Shown here piece by piece: positions 31,727 through 45,440 of a stretch of DNA of 64,000 nt; positions within the stretch are counted from its first letter, which is position 1; every line of letters starts with the position of its first letter. The translations under genes and the position numbers were made by a program. The DNA lies in NCBI RefSeq assembly GCF_019703515.2, contig NC_059382.1, forward strand, positions 10,116,001 through 10,180,000, given 5' to 3'. Source of the stretch: Myxocyprinus asiaticus (lineage: Eukaryota > Chordata > Actinopteri > Cypriniformes > Catostomidae). The notes beneath the pieces are model-generated. The model saw only the letters and a list, made by a program, of their open reading frames with translations. It was not told where the DNA came from and did no database searches.

Positions 31727-34199
31727 GTTCCGGGACAGCTGGCTGGGTGTACCGCTTGCATATAGTGCCTTTCCTCTCCCCGAGGTGAAGACGTGCACTT
31801 CGACTCCCAGTCGTGTTCACAAAGTTGTGGACCCTGGATGACTTCCTTCTTAGCCCTGTGGCAGGTGGGTTTGCGGAGAAACTCGCTGCCGGCCCAGTAT
31901 GTGTGCTAACTAGGCCCTGTATTGGTGTAGGTGATCCACATGTGCTGGTTCCCTGTAGGTAACCCCGTGTGATGTATCTTCCGCTAAATGGTTTCCCTGT
32001 TGGTAAACTGCGTCTTCCTTGGGCAGAGGTTCCTCTGCCCCTGGTCACTGTGTCTGTAGAGCTCCTCCCCCCTCGGGTAGGACCTACCACAGGACTTCTC
32101 CATATGACATACTTCCGACAAAACTTGGTAAGACCATGTGACATATTTCCACTCAAATACCCCCCCCCCTTCGGGGCGGGATGTGGTCTCCGCAGTGTCT
32201 TCCCCTTGGGATTGACACCCCCCCCGACATGGACACTTATGGCCCCCAGTTGATTAACGATTTCCACTCTTTTTGGGGAGAAAAAAAGAGGAGAAGAGGC
32301 CATGGCTGGGCTAGCCTTTCCCCATTTTTTGGGCAGTTGACTTGTCCCCGAGATACAGGGGACCGTTCGACGCTCGTAGGAGCATTGGGGGAGGTTATGT
32401 GACGGCCTGGTGCACTGGCTACGAGGCACACAGCGGTCTGCCCATCTCGCACTGCCAGTCCACATAACACAGTTCAGTTCCTGTGGTGTTTCATATAGGG
32501 ACCCCTAGTGTCACTACATCGACACAACCTCCGTTCCCTGATGGAGGGAACGAGACGTTGTGTCCCTCTTGCCACAACACTGAACTACCCGCTGAAATAT
32601 CTGGGACCTTGTCTCGGCTTCTCAGCACAAAACCTGAATGAGTGGTTGCGAGCCAGCTCTTTTTATACCCATATGTCCGGGGGAGTGGCATGCAAATTCC
32701 ACTCGCCAATTCCCATTGGCCTTTTCTCAAAGATCAGAGGTGTTTGGGGCTCCCAAGAGTGACCCCTAGTGTCACTACATCGACACAACATCTCGTTCCC
32801 TCCATCAGGGAACGGAGGTTACGAAAGTAAACAAGACATTTTCCCTCCATGTTCATGTGTCTTGTTTTCATTAGTTCATTGTTTGATTATCTTGTTTAGA
32901 GTTCTGTTTGTTCATTGGTTATGTTCTCCTATGTCCACGTATTTAAGCCCTCATGTTTTCCATTGTCCTTTGTCAAGTATTGTAGATGTTTGGTAATGTT
33001 GTGTCATGTCATGTCAAGTCAAGTCAAGTTTATGTCTAGTCAAGTTTATGTTAATTCAAGGTTATAGTCAAGTTCATGTTTATGCTTATGTTTCATGTTT
33101 ATAGTTAGGGTTATTTGGATATTACTTTTGTTTAATAAATTGCACTTGGGTTTTTCATTCCATCATCATTGTCTTCATCATTGTCAGCACCAGCAGCATC
33201 GTTACAACAGTAGCTGTTTATAAAATAGAGGGTACATTATAAATATGTTGACACAATTCAATATTGATGTGATTCCATCACAACTGTCATTTTGATATAT
33301 CGATGCGCTATTGTTTTATAATAATAGATTGTATATATTTTCTGTATAACCAAGTTACGTTGCACTAATGAATGGGTCTTTTTGCATTACCTTGAACATT
33401 GTCTAGCTTTTATTTCATGTGTTATTGTAGTTTACCTAGCTGAATAATTACAGATTAGCATTGTTTATGACAGTTACTATACAGCAATATCAAGTTAGCT
33501 AAAATTATACAGATCAATCCTTATGGCACTATATTTCACATGCAGTTATGTAAGCTTACCTGTCCAATAAGTAGAATGCCAATTCTGGGTCGGTTTTGAT
33601 CCCCAAAACCGAACGAAGTTCCCTCCAGGAATGAAATGCCCTGCCGATGTTCACTCTAGTTTTCGCTTGACCACGATCACATTCCCACTTAGCCAGATGG
33701 GATTCAGTAGATACATTTTTTTTTTATTTATTTTTTTTAGCTTACTCTGAGTTTGTGTAGGAGTCGGTGTTGTGCTGGGAGCCGGACGTTTGCTAGATTC
33801 CATCTCTAAGATAACGTTACCTAGTGTTGCAGTTTGTTGTTGCTGTTGAATAGCGGAAGAGAAGCTATTTCTGTCTGAGGCAAGGCTTTCGGGAACGTGC
33901 ATATACGTCACATCCTTTGGATTTTCCCGGCAAATGCGACCCGCTCCCTTCACATGAAAATCACGAGCCGTTCACACATTGGCAAAAAAAGGTGAACATT
34001 ACATGAAAATTGTTACATATTGCACCTTTAAAATATCTAAAAATCCTTTAAAAACAAATGCATTCACCTGAGAAGCAGCATATTATATATTTAGACTTGC
34101 TTTTAGAGAAATAAGTATATTTTGTCTTTACTGCACTGGCAGAAGTATAACCAAGTGAAAAAATACACTTATACACAAAATACACTTATATTTAAGATA

Positions 34200-35821
<1,622 letters not shown>

Positions 35822-36498
35822 TACATTCTCTTAAAGCAAGTCTAAATATCTTATATGTTGCTTCTCAAGTAAATGTATCTTGTTTTAAGGATTTTTTAGA
35901 CAATTTTAAATGGAAAACTAGAGGAATTTCAGTTCGAAACAGTGAATTTCTTTACTTAATTAAACTTAATAAAAAGTATTTTTTTCCATTTAATTCAGTG
36001 AATGTCATTTAGAGGTATTTTTAAAAGATGATTTTATCCTCTTTATTGTTAGTAAACACTTTAATACAACCTTTTAAGTCGGGGCACAAGCTGAATAATC
36101 AGTTAAGAGCTAATGATTAAGCGTCTCAATAATCGCCAAATAGTCGAATAATCGTTCTAATAATCGTTATATGAATTGATTATCAAAATAATCGTTAGTT
36201 GCAGCCCTACATCTGACCATAGAACCCGGTCGCATTTGAAGTTCCAGTAGTGTCTGGCAAAATGAAGACGTTTGAGTTTGTTGTTGGTTGAGAGCAGAGG
36301 CTTTTTTCTTGAAAACCTCCCAAACAACTTGTGGTGATGTAGGTGATGTCTGATATTTTTTTTTAGACTTTCTGACCCCAACTAATTTCTGCAATTCTCC
36401 AGCTGTGATCCTTGGAGATTGTTTGGCAACTTGAACCATCCTCCTCACTGTGTATGGAGACAATATAGACACACGTCCTTTTCCAGGCCGATTCTTAA

Positions 36499-37703
36499 AG
36501 AGCCCATATTATGCTAATTTACAGGATCATAATTTTATTTTTGGGGGTTCAATAGAATAGGTTTACATGCTTTAATGTTAAAAAAACACATAATTTTTCT
36601 CATACTGTACATTTCTTTTCCCCGCTCTTCATACTCTGGCCGAAACGCTCTGATTTACCTCCTTTCTCTTTAAAGTTCCCCTTTCCGAAAAGCCCAGTCT
36701 GCTCTGATTGGTCAGCTGGCCTAGTCTGTTGTGACTGGTCAACCACGTAGAGCGTGTGTCGGAAATGTAACACCCCTTACCATAACCAAGTTTCAGCTCC
36801 TGAGTCTTCCTGGGCAGCTCTGTAAACACTATTGTAACTGTGGTAACCGTGGCATCGGTTCTGCCGTACCAGCTCTAGCCGGAGTCCGATCATGTATGAA
36901 ATAATGAAAGTTTGGAAGAACAAGCTGCTAGACCCGAACCACCTTCACAAGTATGACTTGAGCAGGACATTTCACAGTGGCAAGTTTTAATTTAGTAGCT
37001 TTCTTACAAGTACACTGTTGATTATTGTGAACCTAACAAAGCTTCAAGTAAAAGACATGTAGTGCATCGACCATTTTGTTACACAGTTTTAGGTAAAAAT
37101 TGGCCCACAGCAGAATAGTAAACCCTTACCAAAACAATAACATTACATAGCAAGTTAGCCGAGCACTACCGTGGATTGCAGATGTAAAATTATCGTTTGT
37201 AAAAATTAATCCATCTCCACACTTGATCGCTATTCATAACCATAACCAACTTGAAAATCCGGCATTGGTTGTGGTTGTACTGATAAATAATTGAAATAAA
37301 TGTTAACCACTGATTTTTCAATTTGTCTGCCTTTGGAAGTCCAAACAAAGAAGTTTTGCTTTCGCAGTGAAGAAAACAGCATCTTCTCAACATGGTGACA
37401 ACACTAACCCAACTCATCCTGGCCTCGGCTATAACTACGTTTGTTTGAGGACGGGCCAAAGTAGCTCTTATGCGGGCATTATGAAAATGTGTTACATAGT
37501 GACGTAGATACTTTACGGAAGAAATGGCTTGACTACAATCCAGCCATTTCTTGTAGTTCTTGAGCAGTGTTGTCTGTGGGAGAGAATATCTCCCTTTTGC
37601 GTGGACTTTGTGCTTTGTAACTTTGCAGACCTTTTACATGCACAAAGAGCTATGTTATACTCTAAAGGAAAGGTAAAATCCCCAAAAGCATAATAGGGCC
37701 TCT
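36499..37703. mobile_element. TTAA-target non-autonomous element in the Tc1
   Basis: TTAA at 36495-36498 and 37704-37707. The ends are AGAGCCCATATTATGC and, reverse complemented, AGAGGCCCTATTATGC. It is 1205 bp. It contains GATTGGTCAGCTGGCC-type promoter-like words common in cyprinid MITEs but no transposase. PiggyBac or Kolobok are the candidate superfamilies. Confidence 0.82.
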
Positions 37704-38083
37704 TTAAGATCTCCAGTTGACTGGAACTGAAAATGATTGCCCTGATGGTGGAAATGGGCATTTTCAATGATTTGGCTATTTTCTTATAGCCACTTCCCAT
37801 TTTGTGAAGCTCAACATCCTTTTGCCGCACATCAGAACTATATTCTTTAGTCTAACCCACTGTGATTGATGATTCAGGGAATTTGGCCTGTGTGTTTCCT
37901 CATATTTATACCCCTGTGAAACAGGAAGTCATGCCTGAACAATTTCATGTTTCTAGTCACCCAGGTGCTCTAAAAAATGTAAAATATGAATGGGAAGATA
38001 CTTCAGATATATTTTACTCATAAGAATTTGTAGGGGTGCCAATAATTGTGGCCAACATGTTTTGGAGAAAAATATTTATTTAA

Positions 38084-38957
38084 AGTTACACTATGTAACT
38101 TTGTTATTAATGAGAGATGCAACAAAAATCCATCTTCCAAACCATGTCTTTACTTTACCCAAATAAACTTTGAGTCCGTAATAAAACCCGAATCAACATC
38201 GGCTTGGCTTTTCAGAGGTGGCGACAACTCCGAGATCTGAAAGGATTTAAAAGCGACCCAGAGATGGCTTTTTTCTTACTCAGCAGGTAAGATATTTTAT
38301 TGAAATGGTTTATGTATAATTGTGTAATCACACATGCACATCTGTGTGTGTGTGTGTAGTGAAATACAATAATTATACTGTAATCGGTGCAGACCTTTTC
38401 ACTTGCTAGCACACGTGTATTTTTCTTTATAACGGCAATAATTTATATAAATAAATCCTTTAGTCCTAGGCTTGCCATGGACATGTGAGTCTTGAAATTA
38501 TGTTGACCACTGGTTGGTAACAATGACAATCTATAAATTAGTTACTTCCGTGGGCTATTTGGCCAGAATATCCTGCAGTTATAAAAACTTTACAACTTTT
38601 GACCTTATCAGACTAGCAATCATTTTGTCTAATGTTAACGAACATTACCTAACTTTTGTAATGTCATTTATTTCAAAACATCAATGTTTCCAATAAGTCA
38701 AAACAACAGCATAAGATATGGCACTTACCTGCTCAGATGACATGTTTTCGGATATCCGTCTTTTCCTTTCTTTCGTTATTTATTTGTCCTTTCGCTCTGA
38801 TAAGATTTCCTGTATCCATGTGTACACCGGTGCCTCGAACCAAATTCATCCGCGCAGAGGAGCAGAGCCGAAGCACAACCAAAACAATGTTCTTCCGCAA
38901 GATGCATGCAGTTTTATTTTTTAACCACTAGAGTGCCAAAAGTTACATAGTGTTGCT
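38084..38957. mobile_element. Second TTAA-target element in the Tc1
   Basis: TTAA at 38080-38083 and 38958-38961. The ends are AGTTACACTATGTAAC and, reverse complemented, AGCAACACTATGTAAC. It is 874 bp. A (TG)n run lies at 38341-38360. No transposase was found. Confidence 0.85.
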
Positions 38958-39121
38958 TTAATAATGAAATATTTCCCCTCTTTCATTTGTTTTACTTCAA
39001 TTAAAGGTTCGATTTTTGTGATTTATATTAATGAAAGATCAAAAGGATAAACAATGCAGATTTTTTTTTTTCACAGCCTTCTTTGCTCATATTTACCAAG
39101 GGTGCCAATATTTTTGGCCAC

Positions 39122-39126
<5 letters not shown>

Positions 39127-39203
<77 letters not shown>
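39127..39203. repeat. (TA)n microsatellite at the Tc1 right end
   Basis: About 38 TA units begin exactly at the target TA of the Tc1. Either the Tc1 inserted into a TA run or the run expanded from the duplicated TA. Confidence 0.97.
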
Positions 39204-39205
<2 letters not shown>

Positions 39206-41632
39206 ATAGTGATCTTCTCATACAGTATAGTTGCAGGTCAAAATGAGTCCTGTGTGTGGAGGAAACAGAGAGAGCATTAACCATTAAAAAGCTTGTGGTT
39301 TTAAACTAACTGCAACAGAGAGTCTTTTTAAAACTAGACAATTTCATATAACTCTCTGATCCAAGCCAATAGGATTCCATATTTAATGAGGCCTTTTAAT
39401 CAAATATTGGCTCACCATAAGCTCCCAGTTTTAAGATATCTGGTAAATGTTTCATCTGCTCTTCCCTTTAGATTTTTAAAGAAAGGTCGGTCATTTTATT
39501 ATGCATTACAATTACAAATCAACTACATATAGGGGAAGATATCTCACAATGTCTCAGCACAACTTGATTTTAAATTATTGTCAGTGCAGTATGTACTCAC
39601 AATGAGATTGTAAAGATATATGCATAGTTGCTTGTAAAGATCTGATTCTAATTCTGAATGGTTCGTTAAAATCACAGGAATATGGCAAGCTCTTGCAGTA
39701 ATTAATGAGGGACATTTTACATTTATAACTGCGCCACTCCAGAGACTATTTATCAGAGAAGGGCCACTTCTATTCAAATGAATGGAAGAAATTGGAACGC
39801 CCAACCGAGGAGCTCTAGCGCTCAACGGATGTAGAAAGGAAGTCCTGCCTTACAGGTAAAAGACCTAAAATCACCTTTTAGATACAGACATTGTCTGTCA
39901 ATCAACTCGAGAACACGCATGCGCATTAGCTATACAAGCTGGGAAAATTGCGTTTTTTAGCGTAATATGAGGTAAAGAAACACAATTTATGATACCAGTT
40001 TTGTCAGATTTTACCGCTGATTTAAAATATGTTCTTTGATCGTAATCTTGACCAACCGTTTTTGAGATTTCGGTGTTCCCCCATTCATGTAGATAGCTGT
40101 ACTGGCATGACTGGAAATAGCCTCCCGGGAGTGTTCCATAGATGGCCGACATGGACTGGCTTGCTAGAAAGATTTTGGCTGTGCTTAGATGATACTGTGC
40201 AAAATGTCAAGAAATGGAACACGGTGTATAAACATAGCAAATGGCCAGTGATAAAAAGAACATTGGTCCTGGAAAAATTGTCCAGTGTTGCCTTTGTTTT
40301 TTTTTGCAAGAAAATGTCATGCCTTAGGAATAAGTTGAACAATAAATAGAATGAAAAGACAAATGTGTGCTCAGAGAATTGTCAACTTACAAAAGATCTT
40401 GTTTTGTTCTCGAAGATGGAGAGTCTGTATAAATTTTTTTTGAGGTGTAGATTATATTTGTGCTTGCTTTGAAACCATCACTTTCTGTGTGTTTGGCTAC
40501 AGTCTTAGAAACAATTCCCAGCCTTATGTAGAATACCTCAGACATTTTATTATTGAATTGTAATTTATTATTAATAATTAACGGGATAAACAATTTGTCT
40601 ACAAAGTAATATATAGAGTTCATAAGCCAAACTGTAGGCTGTTTGTAGTTGCCCAAAAACGTAGCATATTGGCGCATTAATATAGGATGTGTGTTTACAG
40701 TCCTTTTACAGCGGCTTCAAACATGGCACATTCAATTAGAATTTGAGTCAGAAATTCACTTATTGCCCACTGCAGTACATCGCTAAAATGGGTATTTTGA
40801 CTAAGAAGTGAGCTTGACAGAGCCACATTACCACTAAGTGGAAAGTATGTTGGGTTGCAACTCATAATAGACACTTTTTTCCTTTTCCCAACCATGTCAG
40901 GCTTGTATTACATCCTGAGGTTTTGTTGGGCAAAAGTGACAGTCGCTTCACAATTGGACTATAATCACTGTGTCAGCCTGTCCTGTTAATACTCTCTGCT
41001 TCCATGGAAGGCTGTTTGCCCATTACAGAGGACACAGAATTATTGTGAGAACAGTGGAAAACATTCTCAGAAACACTCTGTGGTGAAAGCTCACATGAAA
41101 TTGTAAAATGAAAGAGGGGTTGGCCTAGGGAATCACCCCATTTTCATTCTGAACTCGTGAAACCTCAGCGATAAGTCGTATTTTTCTCAGTGGTGTATAA
41201 TAATAAGCTAGTCCATTAACGTTGCTGCTTCTAATACACTTCACCAGTGCAATTCAAATATAGAGCCATTCAGAGAATCAATCAGTGACAAATATCCATC
41301 GTATAAGCACAAGCGAACGCAAGAGATCACCCATGTTCTCAATTTTGTGCTACAAGTCTGAGTCTTGCCAATTTGCCTTATCTAGGCTAATTAGGAATGA
41401 CTCTGTCTTTAATCTCCCAATGCTACAAAGACTGAAATGAAAGCTGTTAGGAAGATAAGTCCCTAAAAAGCAAGACAATTTTACCTGCTATGTAGTTTAC
41501 ATTGCTTGGAAATTGTTCAGGCTAATGTGAAAAGAATCCTTTTCGTGTTGTAATCGTGCTGTTTTTAAGCATCATATCCATGCAAATTTTCTTTACCCAT
41601 GTGTCATATGTTAGCAGAATACAATTATATTG
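39204..41632. other. nbea: Intron stretch with a probable interspersed repeat
   Basis: 39710-40350 is GC-richer (CGCCACTCCAGAGACTATTT, GAGCTCTAGCGCTCAACGGA, ATAGATGGCCGACATGGACT) and looks like a cyprinid interspersed repeat, but I cannot name it or fix its ends. The rest shows nothing recognised. Confidence 0.4.
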
Positions 41633-41635
41633 CAA

Positions 41636-41681
<46 letters not shown>

Positions 41682-41683
41682 TA
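41633..41683. repeat. (AAT)n microsatellite
   Basis: About 16 AAT units; the reading frame gives poly-Asn only. Confidence 0.95.
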
Positions 41684-41684
41684 A

Positions 41685-42195
41685 TAAATAAAAATAAACC
41701 TGAAGTGTGTAATTTCTGCACCACTAGTATCACCAAACGTAATTGCAAAAATAATGATTGTTTACTGATTGTTGAACTTTATAGTAATATGTGCATATTA
41801 AGATGGGATTAAGTATTTCAGCATAAAAAAACGACATATTTCAGCTTTAAATACTTCTAACATACCAGTGTTTTCAAGTCTTATGACTTGTAAATGGAAC
41901 TTACCTGTACATTGTGATAGAAGCTACTGTACTGGTTATTTGCTGTTCATCTACCGTATTAATGTGAAAGAGTTGACTTCCACTGTGACCATGCCATTTT
42001 TGAGACAATATTTCATGTGTGATATGAAATATAGCGCTGGGTCAAAGTTGTTTGCAGAAATCACTATCACTATTGCTCATACTTTGGGATGGGAATTTGA
42101 ACAAAGCCCACATGCTTAAATTGAAGGAGTCACTCGAACCAGATCTAGGGACGAGATTAACATAGAGACTTGGGGGTGAGCTCTTTTGACTCATG
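41685..42195. other. nbea: Intron stretch, nothing recognised
   Basis: No repeat or exon signal. Confidence 0.5.
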
Positions 42196-42199
42196 TATG

Positions 42200-42435
42200 T
42201 AACCACATTGACAGTATGTAACCACTAGCAACCACCTAGAACACCATAGTTACCACCTAGCAATGCCCTAGCTACCTCCCAGCACACCATAGTAACCACC
42301 TAGCAAGGCCCTAGAAACCACCCAGAACACTATAATTACCACCTCGCAATGCCCTATCTACCTCCCAGAACACCAGTAACCAGCTTGCAAATGCACTAGA
42401 AACCACCCAGAACACCCTTGCAACCACCTATAGTG
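42200..42435. repeat. Minisatellite of ACCACCTAGCAATGCCCTAG type
   Basis: Imperfect alternating units built on ACCACCTAGCAATGCCCTAG and CACCCAGAACACCATAGTTA recur every 25-60 bp. It resembles the complement of the GTTGCTAGG-containing array upstream of nbea only in the GCTAGG core. Confidence 0.8.
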
Positions 42436-42439
42436 CCCT

Positions 42440-43297
42440 ATGAAATCTGTTTTTTTCTCAATTCCATTAAAGTTTTTCTCAGATTCCGTGTTTTCCATTT
42501 TATTTTTTATTTATTATGTTTTCAACTTTAATTACATTTTATCATAAAAATACTGTCTAATTAAATGAAATAAAAGTACTTTAATCAAAATAATAACAGA
42601 ATAATTACTTTTCAATATACCATTGCATAATTTTTATCAAATAAAGGGCTTCTCTACAGATCCTCACAGCACAATTCAAAACACAACATTGGATGTAACT
42701 GTAGTCTGGCCTCAATGCTAAATGGATATGCATCCATTCATTATTTCTGCTTTAGTGAATCTGGGCCAAGATCTTAACAAATTATCTCTCTCTTCTAATA
42801 TGTAATATTAATATCTAATATACAGTTCTGTTAGTCCTTGATGGTGCTACTTGTTTACTTGCTACTTGCCACACGATTCTGATGAAATGTATGCTCTAAC
42901 AGGGGAGTCCCAGATTAAATATCGGTTTTAAAACCGAATTCATAAATGGGCTGTGTGGAATTGGCTAGAGCAGCTAATTTCTGGAGGTCAGACAAGCTTA
43001 CTGCCAGAAAGCTGGTAATGAGTTCAAGGTTTGTTCTTGCTGCCCCACCGAGCAGTTTGCTTTCAAGGATTAGCAGCTCCCCGGTTGCTGATAAAAAGTA
43101 AATACCTGGAGTAAGCATGAAAACCTACGTTAAAACAGTCACCAGGCTTTCATTAGATTTAAAGAGCTGTTTACGTGACTGCAACAACTGTAGCATATGA
43201 ATGAACTGAAAGTTTATTTGCATTTTCAGTAGCAGCTGCATATTAAAGTTCATTAATAATTTATTATTTCTGTCTTTGACATAATTTGAGAGTATTA
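42440..43297. other. nbea: Intron stretch, source of a copied patch
   Basis: AT-rich and otherwise unrecognised. Bases 42943-42992 are the template of a near-identical 50-bp patch found at 43447-43496 inside the adjacent hAT element. Confidence 0.6.
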
Positions 43298-43305
43298 ATG
43301 CCCTT

Positions 43306-44314
43306 TAGGACTGCAACTAATGATTATTTTGATAATCGACTAATCTAACGATTATTAGAACGATTATTTGACTATTCGGGCGATTATATATTCAACATCA
43401 TCCAATAACAATTTTTTCTTCTGCAGTATAGCTCCTAAAGTGGGATTAAATGGGCTGTGTGGAATTGGCTAGAGCAGCTAATTTTTGGAGGTCAGAGGAG
43501 TTTTAGATATTTATATAGGAAAACAAACCAGAAAAGACAAATCTAAAACAAATGTTTTTTTTCTGCATTGTATAATAGGCTAAGACTACACTCTCTCACC
43601 TTTTTGGTCACTTCGATTCATCTTTAACTCACAAAAAACAAACACCCTCTTCTTAACAGTGATTGAATCGCTGATTTGCTTCACAATAAGACACACACCG
43701 TGACACATATATTATGATTCACTACATTGCGAGCCATCCCGTTATAGTCTAACTGCAGCTACACATGCGAGGAATGAGCCAGGAGACGTTTGAAACTCTC
43801 TCATATACTCATATAAGCAGCTCTGACAGCACAGAGAAATGCCAGTTTCGGAGTGTGTGCTTATTTATTCAACCCGCTTCCATATTATTTGAACTTTAAT
43901 AAAGGATGCATTAAAGATATAAAGCCGAGGTGTTTCCTTTTTAGACGCTCTGACAGGCAAGTTTTGCTTAAGCGGAACGCCAGGTACAGCTCCGCTTTAT
44001 TTCACGTCACAACGACACTGCTTCTATATTTTCTTAAATTATATTTCTGTTTTATAATTCCCTCATACTTTGCAATCTACATCGCCTTAATCTGTTTGGA
44101 AAGTTTGGAGTGCATCTGGACTGTGAGCTATTCTTTCTACCTCTCCTCAATCAAGTGCGAGCTGAAGTGCTGTTCTCCTGCATCATCATTAGCGTTTCAA
44201 ATGATCTCATGTTGCATTAAATTAGATCAAATGACTGTTTGACAACGGAAATTTTTGCCAACATTTTTTTATTGTCGATGTTGTCAATAACATCAACTAA
44301 TCGTTTCAGCCCTA
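43306..44314. mobile_element. 1009-bp hAT MITE, same family as 27466-36209
   Basis: The ends are TAGGACTGCAACTAATGATT and, reverse complemented, TAGGGCTGAAACGATTAGTT. The 8-bp flanks ATGCCCTT (43298-43305) and ATGCCTTT (44315-44322) match with one difference. Internal order is the reverse complement of the large copy. It has a 50-bp foreign patch at 43447-43496. The 129-codon frame at 43853-44242 has no transposase features. Confidence 0.88.
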
Positions 44315-44367
44315 ATGCCTTTTAAGCTTTTTCCTCTTGTTTCAGTTATAGGAAGGTCTTTTCATGT

Positions 44368-44517
44368 AAAGTGGGGTCCAAAAGTCTGAGCCCACTAGTG
44401 CAAATGCTTCTATTTTGTGTCAGTAAAACATTATCTTCATAAAAATTTGAGTGAAAAGTTTCAATTAGATTTTGAATTTCAGAGATTCATGTGGTTTTAG
44501 ACTTTCGGACCAATCTG
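44368..44517. mobile_element. Short Tc1/mariner-type MITE
   Basis: The left end AAGTGGGGTCCAAAAGTCTG and the right-end complement CAGATTGGTCCGAAAGTCTA are imperfect inverted repeats about 150 bp apart. The GGGGTCCAAAAGTCT terminus is a known fish MITE style. Confidence 0.6.
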
Positions 44518-44519
44518 TT

Positions 44520-44826
44520 TTTAAGAAATCCTTCTGTCCTTACTGATCAAAGGGCAAAGACTAATTATTAATCATTGGTTTTTCCTGACAAAGATGATTT
44601 GGAATGCTCAGATTGCCATTTAACTATTAGCTATTTCCATGAAGTTAAAGAGTTAACATTTACCTGCCATTTGTTACATCTGCTGTCTTCCATGAAGATT
44701 ATTAATAGGTTCATTTAAAACCAAACTTTTGGGAAGACCTTTTTTAAACTCTTCTTCCAAAGAATGCTATTAATAAAAGAATGCAGATAGTCAACCATGA
44801 AAATGTGACCTTACAGGAAGTCTATA

Positions 44827-44828
<2 letters not shown>
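44520..44828. other. nbea: Intron stretch, nothing recognised
   Basis: No element or exon signal. Confidence 0.5.

Positions 44829-44892
<64 letters not shown>
44829..44892. repeat. (CA)n microsatellite
   Basis: About 31 CA units. Confidence 0.97.
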
Positions 44893-44897
<5 letters not shown>

Positions 44898-45425
44898 AGG
44901 AAAATAGCAGTTAAGGAAATAATGGCTATTCAGGGGTTTGGGAGTGATTTGAAAACGAACCAGTAGTTGAACCAAATTAAATCTGCTGATTTCATGCTGA
45001 AATGTGATGTTTAATGTGAGAGTTGTGGTTTTCATGCATATCTAGTGAGTCCTGTAAGCGTCAAGCACAAAGTGTAACTGTGACCAAAGCGTTAGTCACA
45101 GTCCCCTGGCATCATGTGTACAATTCTACAGTTTTTGGAATGGTACATACATTTGGTATTTCATAACATCTCAAGTACAGAAGAAAAACAATGTGTTTTA
45201 ACTTGTTTTAATTTTATTAGTACTACATTCAAGGGCTTAGCATCCATTGTAATGGCACATACATGACAGGGGATAGGCTTAAATTATATATTTTTTGACT
45301 CCAGAAGTGCAAGAGTTCTTGGTTGAAAGTTCTACCTGTCAATCAACCACCCTAAAACAAGATTTTAAAACTTTGCTGGTTATGTGCGGCTTAAAAAGGA
45401 AATAAACATCCGATCTGAAAATTTT
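44893..45425. other. nbea: Intron stretch, nothing recognised
   Basis: No element or exon signal. Confidence 0.5.
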
Positions 45426-45440
45426 AAAATGCACTTGCAT

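Larger units (their letters stand above)
28973..32822 (+). mobile_element. DIRS1-type tyrosine-recombinase retroelement, copy 1 (nest level 5)
   Basis: Inverted terminal repeats: the left (28973-29145) and the reverse complement of the right (32650-32822) share GTGACACTAGGGGTCACTCT, CTCTTGGGAGCCCCAAACAC and TGGAATTTGCATGCCACTCC. A further partial terminal copy (32500-32575) acts as the internal complementary region that DIRS elements need to circularise. Coding on the plus strand runs in order: ORF1 start, RT, RNase H and tyrosine recombinase. No target duplication is seen, as expected. Most of ORF1 and the RT catalytic half are deleted. Confidence 0.9.
28891..33206 (+). mobile_element. Solo LTR, split by a DIRS element (nest level 4)
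   Basis: The LTR starts TGTAATGTTT (28891) and ends CATCGTTACA (33206). It is flanked by the 5-bp duplication ACAGT at 28886-28890 and 33207-33211. LTR sequence is 28891-28972 and about 32823-33206, roughly 465 bp. It contains a TATA-like TATTTAAG (32940) and AATAAA (33134) in plausible promoter and polyadenylation positions for the plus strand. No internal retroviral or retrotransposon genes are present, so it is a solo LTR left by recombination. Family not assigned. Confidence 0.82.
28439..34027. mobile_element. TTAA-target non-autonomous element (nest level 3)
   Basis: TTAA occurs at 28435-28438 and 34028-34031. The termini are ATTTGCAGTATGTAAGA and, reverse complemented, AGGTGCAATATGTAACA. 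Its own sequence is 28439-28890 and 33212-34027 (about 1.27 kb), split by an LTR insertion. TTAA duplication is made by the piggyBac and Kolobok superfamilies; which one applies cannot be decided without a transposase. Confidence 0.8.

Noticed and set aside
31569..32465. 298-codon minus-strand ORF
   Set aside because: It overlaps the DIRS recombinase end and 3' region in antisense and has no family features; a shadow of the element.
36629..36829. 66-codon minus-strand ORF in the TTAA-target element
   Set aside because: It lies in a non-autonomous repeat and the sequence recurs in cyprinid MITEs; there is no support for a protein.
41630..41812. ORF beginning with poly-Asn
   Set aside because: It is the (AAT)n microsatellite read in frame.
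44781..45035. Thr-His or Cys-Val repeat ORFs
   Set aside because: They come from the (CA)n microsatellite on either strand.
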